Assembly: GCF_023101665.1 (NCBI RefSeq)
Contig: NZ_CP082161.1
Location: 4,712,001-4,776,000 of the forward strand
Direction: 5' to 3'
From: Bradyrhizobium sp. 195
Lineage (GTDB): Bacteria; Pseudomonadota; Alphaproteobacteria; Rhizobiales; Xanthobacteraceae
Length of the DNA stretch: 64,000 bases
Shown: one piece after another, positions 57,636 to 64,000 of the stretch
Position numbering within the stretch: position 1 is the first letter of the stretch
How the letters are laid out: each line of letters opens with the position of its first letter
The notes under the pieces: generated by a model
What the model was told of the DNA's origin: nothing
The model's database searches: none
Seen by the model: the letters and a program-made list of their open reading frames with translations, nothing else
Made by a program: the position numbers and the translations under genes

Positions 57636-57845
57636 TCAGCGCGCGCCCTTGAGGCTGCAAGAGGTCGTGCAGGTGACCGTGGTGCCGCGATCGCACGATT
57701 TGCAGGCATTGACGCACTGATTCATGTCGCGGGGGTTGTAGCTGTAGTTCCGCATCGGGCAGGCCGACGTCGAGCCGGTGATGTCCTGCTCCTGATCGCA
57801 GGCCGCCGTCATGAGCGCGAATATGATCACGGCAACGAGGCGCAT
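57636..57845 (-). CDS. Cys-rich small lipoprotein
   Basis: 69 residues from ATG 57845. Lipobox LMTAAC gives an acylated Cys16. The mature 54 residues contain seven further Cys (STSACPMRNY, NQCVNACKSCDRG, VTCTTSCSLKG), enough for three disulfides or a metal knot. Small Cys-rich lipoproteins of this kind occur in Bradyrhizobium without a known role. No operon partner. Confidence 0.78.
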   Translation of the reverse strand: MRLVAVIIFALMTAACDQEQDITGSTSACPMRNYSYNPRDMNQCVNACKSCDRGTTVTCTTSCSLKGAR

Positions 57846-57983
57846 GTGATTGCCCTGTCAAGCATGGCAAATGACACTCGCGAGGCTCGCTGCACTGCGG
57901 CGAACCCCGGCCTTCCAGCACGAGCCATCGCTCGCGTGCTTCAAGGATGCGCGCCAAACATTAAGAACGGATTGCAGCCGGCG

Positions 57984-58160
57984 TCAGGCAGCAGCCTTGG
58001 TCGCGATCGCCTGGCGCATGTCCGCCGCCAATTGGCGGTACTGCTCCGAAAGCTTCAGATAGAACTCGCGTTTGGTGCTGTCGGTGGCGAGCTTGGCAAT
58101 CAGCTCGCATTCGGCGGTGAGCGTCTCGAACCGTTCCAGTCTGTTCTGAAGGTCTGTCAT
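57984..58160 (-). CDS. Small helical protein
   Basis: 58 residues; ATG 58160 lies behind GGGGAC. Sequence MTDLQNRLERFETLTAECEL followed by KREFYLKLSEQYRQLAADMRQA is a strong two-helix, heptad-like pattern. Short proteins with this ECELIAKLATD...KREFY pattern are common in Bradyrhizobium. The 29 upstream codons of the open frame are excluded for lack of a ribosome site. Function unknown. Confidence 0.75.
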   Translation of the reverse strand: MTDLQNRLERFETLTAECELIAKLATDSTKREFYLKLSEQYRQLAADMRQAIATKAAA

Positions 58161-58265
58161 CGGCGTGTCCCCGTCAAACGCCTCAAGGACATCCAACCTA
58201 AGCCCGGGAAATAGGTCACGGCGAACATCGTTATCGAGTAGAATCAATTTTTGCGGTGCGGCGGC

Positions 58266-60002
58266 CTATTTGCTGTCCAGCCGCCAGGCGCCATCCCAGC
58301 CGGCGTCCGGCGGGTTGGCTTCGAATTGCGCGATGCGGCCGAGCATGGTGCGCGAGGGGCCGTCACCGGGGACGGCTTCGAGCGCCGCGTTGAAGGCAGC
58401 GCGCGCCTCATCGAACCGCCGGGCGCGATAGGCGGCGAGCGCTTCGGCATAGTGCGTGCGCAAGCTGCCCTGTGCGCCGGTGAGTGCACCTGCCCTCGCC
58501 ATCACCTCGAAGATCGCCTGCGGTGCGCTCTGGCCGGCGACGGCCAAACGATCGATCTCCCGCAGTTCGAGCCGCGATCCGATCGCGTCAGCGGTTGCCT
58601 GCGAGATCAGGATGCGGGTGCCGTAGGCCTTGTTGACGGCCTCCAGCCGCGAGGCCAGGTTGACGGCATCGCCCATCACCGTAAAGCTCATCATCAATTC
58701 GGAGCCGATGCTGCCGGTCAGGACCTCGCCGGTGGCGATACCGATCCGCAAATCGCACGGCGCGGGCATGGCGCGGATGCCGAGCAGGTCGGGCAGCTGC
58801 TTCTGGAGCGCCGGCACCTGGTCGATCATTTCGATGGCGGCAAGGCCCGCGAGCAGCGCCTGCTCGTCCTCCTCGATGAAGGGCGGGCCCCAATAGGACA
58901 TGATGGCATCGCCGATATACTTGTCGATGATGCCGCGATTGCCCCTGATCGGGCCGGACATGACCGTGAAATAGTGGTTCATCACCCTGACGAGGCCGCG
59001 CGGGGTCATGCCCTCGCTCATCGCGGTGAAGCCGCTCATGTCGCAGAACATGATGGTCATGACCCGGCGCTCGCCGTCGATCGCGACCTCCGGCCGATCG
59101 ATCAGCCCCTGCACCACCTTGGGATCGATGTAGCGGCCGAAGGTCTCGCGGATGCGCTCGTTGTGCCTGAGCTGCTCGGTCATGCGGTTGAAGGCCGCGG
59201 CGAGCTCGCCGATCTCGTCCTGCGTCGAGACGGTGATGGTCTTGTCGAAGCGTCCCGCCTCGACCTCGCGGGTGCCGGCGAGCAGCAGCCGCACCGGACG
59301 CGTGATGCCGCTGGATACCAGGAGCGCAAAGGCAAATCCGACGATCGCCGCAAGCAATGTCACGACGCCCGAAATGACCATTGCCTGGTGCTGGCGGCTG
59401 ATCACCTGCGATGTCGAGGCGAAGACCTGCGTCAGCATGTCGGCGCGGATCGCGTCGATCTTCCGGTTGAACTGGTCGCGCAACACGTCGATGTGCTCCA
59501 GCGTGCCGCGGGCCTCCACCATCTGTTTGGCGTCGACCTGCTTGACCAGCCTGCCGTGGTCCTCATTCAGATCGCGGCGCAGCTCGGTGACGGCCGTCTC
59601 TACCCGGATATCGATCCGCGCCAGCGCGGCATTGTCGGAGGGCGTCCTGGAATCGTCGATGATCGCGTTGATGAGCTTGCGCGCGGCCTCAGCCTCCTCC
59701 TCGATCTTGCTGTCCGATTGCTCGAACTCGCGCAGGCGTGCCGTATAGGCCTCCTCGTCCGACGGCGCCTCCATCTTGGTCATGACCATCCGCCGCAGCG
59801 CCAGCCCCCGCTCCAGCGAGCGGATGTTGGCGCGGGCCAGGTGGCTATAGGCCGGGATGTAGCGGTTGGTCAGCTCGTCAAGCAGGACGCCGACCTGGCT
59901 CGACATCACCATCGACAGGATCGCGGTGACCAGCATCAGGACGATCAATCCGAGGGCGATCCCGACGATCTTGCGCCGGATCGACTGGTTGAAAATCGGC
60001 AT
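58266..60002 (-). CDS. Membrane adenylate/guanylate cyclase with HAMP domain
   Basis: 578 residues, ATG 60002. Transmembrane helix 1 (KIVGIALGLIVLMLVTAILSM) near 11-31, a long helical periplasmic four-helix-type sensor, helix 2 (VVTLLAAIVGFAFALLV) near 212-228, HAMP about 230-285, then a class III cyclase domain: MFCDMSGFTAMSEG and IDKYIGDAIMSYWG supply the two metal Asp and the substrate-specifying Lys; GDAVNLASRLE follows. C-terminal helical extension. It should make cAMP (or cGMP) in response to an extracytoplasmic cue. Monocistronic. Confidence 0.93.
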   Translation of the reverse strand: MPIFNQSIRRKIVGIALGLIVLMLVTAILSMVMSSQVGVLLDELTNRYIPAYSHLARANIRSLERGLALRRMVMTKMEAPSDEEAYTARLREFEQSDSKIEEEAEAARKLINAIIDDSRTPSDNAALARIDIRVETAVTELRRDLNEDHGRLVKQVDAKQMVEARGTLEHIDVLRDQFNRKIDAIRADMLTQVFASTSQVISRQHQAMVISGVVTLLAAIVGFAFALLVSSGITRPVRLLLAGTREVEAGRFDKTITVSTQDEIGELAAAFNRMTEQLRHNERIRETFGRYIDPKVVQGLIDRPEVAIDGERRVMTIMFCDMSGFTAMSEGMTPRGLVRVMNHYFTVMSGPIRGNRGIIDKYIGDAIMSYWGPPFIEEDEQALLAGLAAIEMIDQVPALQKQLPDLLGIRAMPAPCDLRIGIATGEVLTGSIGSELMMSFTVMGDAVNLASRLEAVNKAYGTRILISQATADAIGSRLELREIDRLAVAGQSAPQAIFEVMARAGALTGAQGSLRTHYAEALAAYRARRFDEARAAFNAALEAVPGDGPSRTMLGRIAQFEANPPDAGWDGAWRLDSK

Positions 60003-60317
60003 AGGCGCGGAGCAAAGGCTGAAAGGATGGATTGGGGGAACTCATACACCGATTTGGCGACGGGAACACGCGCAATCGGCCCCTGTGACGCTCAAAGCCG
60101 CGCACAACCGTCGCGCGATCCCGCATCGTTAACAAAAGCTGAAGGGCCCAACCTTTCTCCTTTGCGCAAGTTCCCTTGCCTCATCCGTATTTTGCCGCAT
60201 TGTTGCGACAGCGTGAGGATGCGACACGGTGCTGATGCATCGTGTCGGTGCTTTGATTCTCAAGCCGCATGTCGTCGCGGACCTTGGTTTGTGGTGGTTT
60301 CGCAGGGGGACCATGGA
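60003..60317. other. Intergenic region between divergent genes
   Basis: 315 bases between the cyclase and Slt-type transglycosylase genes, which diverge, so it must contain both promoters. No repeat or regulator site was recognised. CAGGGGGA at 60302-60309 is the ribosome site of the right-hand gene. A very long plus-strand open frame runs through it but is not coding. Confidence 0.6.
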
Positions 60318-62507
60318 ATGAACCAGTGCCTACGCTCGCTCGCGTGTGTCGTTGCCGTGGCCGCAATGGCCCTTCTTCCCACCGAGCTCGCGGCCAAGAG
60401 CAGTCACAAATCGTCCGCGCCGAAGAAGACGCATGAGGCGAAAGCCGGCAAGCAGCGTCATGCCGCGACCGGCAAATCGCGGCATGGCAAGCACGCCGAC
60501 GCCAAGCGCAAGTCGAAGAAGAGCGACGACGCGACGTCTGACAAGCCGGCAGCCCCGCCGCTGACCGGCGACCTCGCCGCCCTGAAGGACGCAATCGATC
60601 TCGCGCGCAAGGGCAAGACCGACGACGCGAGCGCGGCGCGCGACCGCATCGCCGACCCCGCCGGACGGAAGCTCGCGGACTGGTTCATGTTGCGCCATTC
60701 CGAGAGCACGGCCAATTTCAAGCGCTACGCCGCCTTCCTCGAGGCCAATCCGGACTGGCCGAGCCGCGCGCTCCTGCGCCGGCGCGCCGAGGCACGGCTG
60801 TGGCAGGAGAAGAGCGACGCCGCCATTGTGCATAAATTCACCATGGACCGGCCGACCAGCGCCAAGGGCAAGTTCGCGCTCGCCCGCGTGCTGCTCGCTG
60901 AGGGCGATGTTGACAGGGCCGCGCGGCTCGTGCGCGAGGCCTGGCGCGCCGACGAATTGTCGGAGCGCAGCGAGGAGGATTCCTACGAAGCGTTCCGCGA
61001 TCTCCTCACCGCGGACGATCACCGTGCCCGCATGGACAAGCGGCTCGGCGCCAAGGACTATTCGGGGGCGCGGCGTGCCGCAAAACGGCTCGGCGAGGAT
61101 ACGCTCGCGATCGTCAAGGCCTGCGCCGCCGTCACCGGCAAGGACAGCAAGGCCAAGGATTATCTCGAGGACGTCCCGGCTGACGCGCGCCGCGATCTCG
61201 GCTATGTGCTGTGCCGCGCGCAATGGCACCTCCAGAAGGACCGCATCGACGACGCGGCCGAGGTGATCCTGGCCGCCGCGCCCGACACCATGGCGGCCCA
61301 GGACACCGATGCCTGGTGGCGCGAGCGTCGCCTGCTCGCGCGCAAGCTGCTCGACCAGGACAAGTTCAAAACGGCGTATGATGTGGTCCGTACGGCCGCG
61401 GTACCGGACAAGGAAGTCTACCGCGTCGACTATCATTTCATGTGCGGCTGGATCGCGCTGCGATTCCTCGACGATCCCAAGGCTGCGATGGTGCACTTCG
61501 CCGCCATCGACGAAGGCTCGGCCAATCCGATCGCGCTGTCGCGCGCTCATTACTGGCGCGGCCGTGCCGCCGAGGCGATGGGCGCGACCGCGGATGCGCG
61601 CATGAGCTATCGGGCGGCATCGCGCTATCCGACCGCCTATTACGGCCAGCTTGCGCGTGCAAAGCTCGGCCTCGACCGCATCGAGCTGCGTGCGCCCTCG
61701 CCCGTACTGGCCGCAGTCGACACGCCGCCGGCAGACGAGCGCGTGCGCGCCGCCGACATGCTCTACGGCATCGGCGAGCGCGACGTGGTGTTCTACTATG
61801 CCGAGGATTTCGCCAAGGAGAGCACCGACGTCGCGGCGCTCGAAGGACTCGGCGCACTCGCCGGCCAGCGCAAAGATGCGCGCGTGATGCTGGAGGTCGG
61901 CAAGTCGGCGCTGGCGCGCGGGCTCGCCCTCGACCATTACGCTTTTCCCACCATCGGCATCCCCGAGCACCAGCAGGTCGCGCCCGCGATCGAGACCAGC
62001 GTGATCTATTCAGTGGCGCGCACCGAAAGCTCGTTCGACCAGCGCGACAAGTCACCCGCCAATGCGGTCGGGCTGATGCAGGTGACGCCTGAAGCCGGCC
62101 GCGATACCGCCAAGCGCTTCGGTCTGACTTACGATTGGGACAAGATGGTCTCCGATCCCGTCTACAACACGCAAATGGGCGCGGCCGAGCTCAGCGCGCT
62201 GTTGTCGGAATATCGCGGCAACCAGATCATGACCTTCGCCGGCTACAATGCCGGCCGCGGCCGGGTGCGCGAATGGGTGCAGGCGCGCGGCGATCCCAGG
62301 GATCCCAAGGTCGATCCGGTCGACTGGGTCGAGCGCATCCCGCTGTCGGAGACGCGCAACTACGTCCAGCGGGTGATCGAGAATGTCCTCGTCTATCGCG
62401 CAAGGTTCGAGGACAGCGGCATGATCGCGGGGAAGAACGATCAGCGCGTGGTGACGCAAAGCGTCGGCGCAACGGCACCCGTGGCGGCCGCAGCACCCGC
62501 TCCCTAG
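60318..62507 (+). CDS. slt: Soluble lytic murein transglycosylase (Slt70-type)
   Basis: 729 residues. ATG 60318 begins a signal peptide (MNQCLRSLACVVAVAAMALL...TELAAKS) and has GGGGGA nine bases upstream. A Lys/His-rich basic linker (residues about 28-75) precedes a large superhelical U/L domain of TPR-like helices (about 90-540). The C-terminal SLT domain has catalytic Glu in VARTESSFD near 569, NAVGLMQVTPEAGRDTA, FAGYNAGRGRVREW and IPLSETRNYVQRVIENVLVY. It cleaves peptidoglycan in the periplasm. The basic linker is unusual for Slt70 and may bind wall polymers. Confidence 0.95.
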   Translation: MNQCLRSLACVVAVAAMALLPTELAAKSSHKSSAPKKTHEAKAGKQRHAATGKSRHGKHADAKRKSKKSDDATSDKPAAPPLTGDLAALKDAIDLARKGKTDDASAARDRIADPAGRKLADWFMLRHSESTANFKRYAAFLEANPDWPSRALLRRRAEARLWQEKSDAAIVHKFTMDRPTSAKGKFALARVLLAEGDVDRAARLVREAWRADELSERSEEDSYEAFRDLLTADDHRARMDKRLGAKDYSGARRAAKRLGEDTLAIVKACAAVTGKDSKAKDYLEDVPADARRDLGYVLCRAQWHLQKDRIDDAAEVILAAAPDTMAAQDTDAWWRERRLLARKLLDQDKFKTAYDVVRTAAVPDKEVYRVDYHFMCGWIALRFLDDPKAAMVHFAAIDEGSANPIALSRAHYWRGRAAEAMGATADARMSYRAASRYPTAYYGQLARAKLGLDRIELRAPSPVLAAVDTPPADERVRAADMLYGIGERDVVFYYAEDFAKESTDVAALEGLGALAGQRKDARVMLEVGKSALARGLALDHYAFPTIGIPEHQQVAPAIETSVIYSVARTESSFDQRDKSPANAVGLMQVTPEAGRDTAKRFGLTYDWDKMVSDPVYNTQMGAAELSALLSEYRGNQIMTFAGYNAGRGRVREWVQARGDPRDPKVDPVDWVERIPLSETRNYVQRVIENVLVYRARFEDSGMIAGKNDQRVVTQSVGATAPVAAAAPAP

Positions 62508-62583
62508 TCGGCGCCGCCGGGGCTGGACCGCGGCGCCTGCAAGGTAACGTTGCCGCGGCTACCACGCGAGTGCAGTCGCGCAG

Positions 62584-62946
62584 CTAGGTGTCACCTCCTT
62601 CCATCCGGATCAGATCGCGACCGTCCAAGTATGCGCCGGTCAAGGCTCTTGCGAAGGTCCAGGCGTGTATCGTCCAGCTCCAGCACGAGACGGCACTGAA
62701 GACGGCCACCATCTCGATCATGTTGCCAGCGGCGAGCTCGACGTGCGGGGTGGCCCATCCGGTGCGCCCAGGCGGCGACCATTGCATGAACAGCGTCACG
62801 AGTTCGCCGCGCCGGTAGCAATCGTGGTCACAATAGCGGCGCGGTGTCCGCACGTGCCGGACATAGCCGGAGCTGAGTGACCGCGAGCATGTGCTGCACC
62901 TGGCGGCGTGCGATGGAGGCTCGTGATTGACCACCACGAATTTCAT
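62584..62946 (-). CDS. Cys-rich small protein with membrane tail
   Basis: 120 residues; the ATG overlaps the stop of the upstream gene (ATGA). The N-terminus MKFVVVNHEPPSHAARCSTC, SLSSGYVRHVRTPRRYCDHDCY gives CxxC and CxxxC pairs that could bind zinc, closely resembling the gene before it (MKFAFVLVNDRTPF... RLPYCDYQCY). The C-terminal half has a hydrophobic stretch (MIEMVAVFSAVSCWSWTI). Widespread in Bradyrhizobium as hypothetical, by recollection. Third of three overlapping genes. Confidence 0.75.
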   Translation of the reverse strand: MKFVVVNHEPPSHAARCSTCSRSLSSGYVRHVRTPRRYCDHDCYRRGELVTLFMQWSPPGRTGWATPHVELAAGNMIEMVAVFSAVSCWSWTIHAWTFARALTGAYLDGRDLIRMEGGDT

Positions 62947-63131
62947 GAAGCCGCCCTCACGCGATCTTCCGCGAGCGCCTCGCAGAACAGCGCGTAGCAC
63001 TGATAGTCGCAGTAAGGCAGACGGGTGGCGATCTCGCGGAGATAGCTGCCGCCGATCGGCTCGCAGCACTGCAAGCACCAGGTCTGCCGGAACGGGGTCC
63101 GGTCGTTCACCAGCACGAACGCGAATTTCAT
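62943..63131 (-). CDS. Cys-rich small zinc-finger-like protein
   Basis: 62 residues from ATG 63131, which overlaps the previous stop (ATGA). Motifs CLQCCEPIGGSYLREI and RLPYCDYQCYALFCEAL give CxxC...CxxxC, a treble-clef or LIM-like zinc pattern. It is a paralogue of the following gene. No signal peptide. Function unknown; a nucleic-acid or protein contact is possible. Confidence 0.75.
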   Translation of the reverse strand: MKFAFVLVNDRTPFRQTWCLQCCEPIGGSYLREIATRLPYCDYQCYALFCEALAEDRVRAAS

Positions 63132-63523
63132 GTGGCACCTCCCAAAGCGAAGCAATAAACGCTGTCCAACGGAGATAGTGCGGGTGGTGGAGCGCAAAGA
63201 TGGTTTCGGCCGTCGGGATTATCCCTGTTTCGCTCCACTTTTTGCGGCGGGATCAGAATGTATCTCCCGTCCTCCCTGCGCCGTGCATGGATCCGGCCAT
63301 CGATGTACTTGATGTCGGTCGGATAGCAGTCAGCGCTGTTGCAGCAGCTGAGGCTCGGATTGTCGGGCATGTGCCAGGTCGAATAGAATTTTTCGTGCAG
63401 CCCCTGGTCCTGGGGTGGGTGCTGGCGATGAACGGCACCATGCCCTGTCTCCTGCGCCTGGACGGTCGCCGCGGAGCCGAGGAGAACCAACCAGCACAAG
63501 AGCTTGCATGAGCGGTTCAACAC
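63128..63523 (-). CDS. Secreted protein of unknown function, first of the Cys-rich cluster
   Basis: 131 residues from GTG 63523, six bases after GGGAG. A signal peptide (MLNRSCKLLCWLVLLGSAAT...VQAQE) is followed by a His-rich start (HGAVHRQHPPQDQGLHEKFY) and SLSCCNSADCYPTDIKYIDGRIHARRREDG (parts: SLSCCNSADCYPTD, IHARRREDG), ILIPPQKVERN and HLCAPPP. The Cys/His content suggests a metal-binding periplasmic domain. Its stop overlaps the next ATG, so the three genes are translationally coupled. Family known only as hypothetical. Confidence 0.78.
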   Translation of the reverse strand: MLNRSCKLLCWLVLLGSAATVQAQETGHGAVHRQHPPQDQGLHEKFYSTWHMPDNPSLSCCNSADCYPTDIKYIDGRIHARRREDGRYILIPPQKVERNRDNPDGRNHLCAPPPALSPLDSVYCFALGGAT

Positions 63524-63575
63524 AATGGGCTCCCGGATCAGACCTACCGAACGATGTCAGCTCTCCAATTCAGCC

Positions 63576-63785
63576 TCATGCGGCCTGAGCCTGGAACAAC
63601 CACCGGCGGTCGCGTTCGCGGCGTGTGCGGAAGCGATCGACGCACTTCTTGGAGCAGAGCGCAGTGCGCCACGAATAGTAGCGGATCAAACCAAACTTGC
63701 TGCTACACACCGCACAGCCGTTGTTTGAAGCGCAGCGTTCGGACTCGGATAGGCGACGCTCAGGAAGTAGCGATGTATCGCACAT
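63576..63785 (-). CDS. Small zinc-finger-like protein
   Basis: 69 residues; ATG 63785 has GAGGGAG eight bases upstream. CAVCSSKFGLIRYYSW followed by ALCSKKCVDRFRTRR gives CxxC...CxxxC with aromatic residues between, the same plan as the two genes at 62584-63131. It is 52 bases upstream of the secreted-protein gene on the same strand and probably belongs to the same transcript. Function unknown. Confidence 0.72.
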   Translation of the reverse strand: MCDTSLLPERRLSESERCASNNGCAVCSSKFGLIRYYSWRTALCSKKCVDRFRTRRERDRRWLFQAQAA

Positions 63786-64000
63786 TGTTGTCTCCCTCTG
63801 TTGCTTTGCGCGTTTGCCAGTTCGTTCCCTTGGACCTCATACGGGTCGTGAATTGCCGCGATCGCGGCTCCGTCTCGGGAATTGCAGCGGCCTCTCCTTG
63901 ATCACCGCCTGTCGATCAGGCGGCTCGGCCGCAAACATCAGACCCGGTTCCCGTCCGCTTGCCGATTGGCTGGTCGACGCTCCCGATTGGTCATGAGGTT
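63786..64000. other. Window end, no gene recognised
   Basis: 215 bases. Open frames here are short and show no domain. The promoter of the leftward Cys-rich cluster is probably in the first part (TTGCGCGTTTGCC / TGCAATTC regions gave no clear consensus). A gene may start or end just beyond the window. Confidence 0.5.

Noticed and set aside
58251..60317. N-terminal extension of the Slt frame across the cyclase gene
   Set aside because: The frame is open for 2 kb upstream, but this is antisense to the cyclase. The signal peptide and ribosome site at 60318 fix the real start.

Overview
The window is a GC-rich alphaproteobacterial chromosome segment. Gene content, gene order (dgt-argS-SPOR-nagZ-scpAB-tatABC-serS-surE/pcm; yajC-secD-secF plus complex-I assembly homologues), the GTTC-N7-GTTC SOS box, ErpA, TrmFO, DUF1127 and DUF3597 proteins and the many short palindromic repeats all point to Bradyrhizobium or a close relative in the Nitrobacteraceae. 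This is inferred from gene families and repeat style, not from a database match. Most of the window looks like ordinary core chromosome. No tRNA, rRNA, CRISPR array, prophage or intact insertion sequence was seen.

Layout. 0-6.4 kb: two tandem outer-membrane beta-barrel genes (the first cut by the window edge), SOS-controlled uvrA, a DinB-fold protein, an orphan DUF433 antitoxin beside a ruined toxin, and a HAD phosphatase. 6.5-9.4 kb: a secreted beta-propeller and MxaD-like SRPBCC pair, then about 0.9 kb of dispersed repeat, then an orphan HigA beside a broken higB. 9.4-15 kb: acyl-CoA ligase plus PPC-domain protein, small exported proteins, and two GNAT paralogues around an SPW membrane protein. 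15-24 kb: DUF2189 membrane protein, MltB-type transglycosylase, DUF1127 protein, trmFO followed at once by an unusual kinase-like/AMP-ligase-tail fusion, a CAP protein, a class V aminotransferase and threonine ammonia-lyase. 24-31 kb: yajC-secD-secF with two downstream genes whose mitochondrial homologues (NDUFAF3, NDUFAF6) assemble complex I, then a DUF815 ATPase and an NlpD-like LysM/M23 lipoprotein.

31-45 kb is one long minus-strand run joining cell-envelope, Tat export, chromosome condensation (ScpAB), peptidoglycan recycling (NagZ) and translation (ArgS, SerS) genes, broken only by a plus-strand single-domain response regulator between surE and pcm. 45-51 kb holds erpA, a hybrid histidine kinase, xth, an ExoR-like Sel1 protein and ilvD. 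51.0-52.76 kb is a gene-free tract of at least six dispersed repeat units. 52.8-53.9 kb is a divergent metal-responsive cassette: a Cys-rich MerR regulator, a dyad in a 19-bp promoter spacer, and a MerT-like membrane protein. 54-57.2 kb is a cobalamin-riboswitch-controlled TonB receptor and membrane protein. 57.2-64 kb has small zinc-ribbon and lipoprotein genes, a membrane class III nucleotide cyclase, a large Slt-type transglycosylase and a cluster of overlapping Cys-rich small genes.

The strongest candidates for something little described are the kinase-like/AMP-ligase-tail fusion at 19.7-20.8 kb, the roughly 300-bp structured dispersed element present twice (8.4-8.7 kb and 51.9-52.2 kb), and the Cys-rich small-gene cluster at 62.6-63.8 kb. 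Two toxin-antitoxin loci are decaying with the antitoxin kept.
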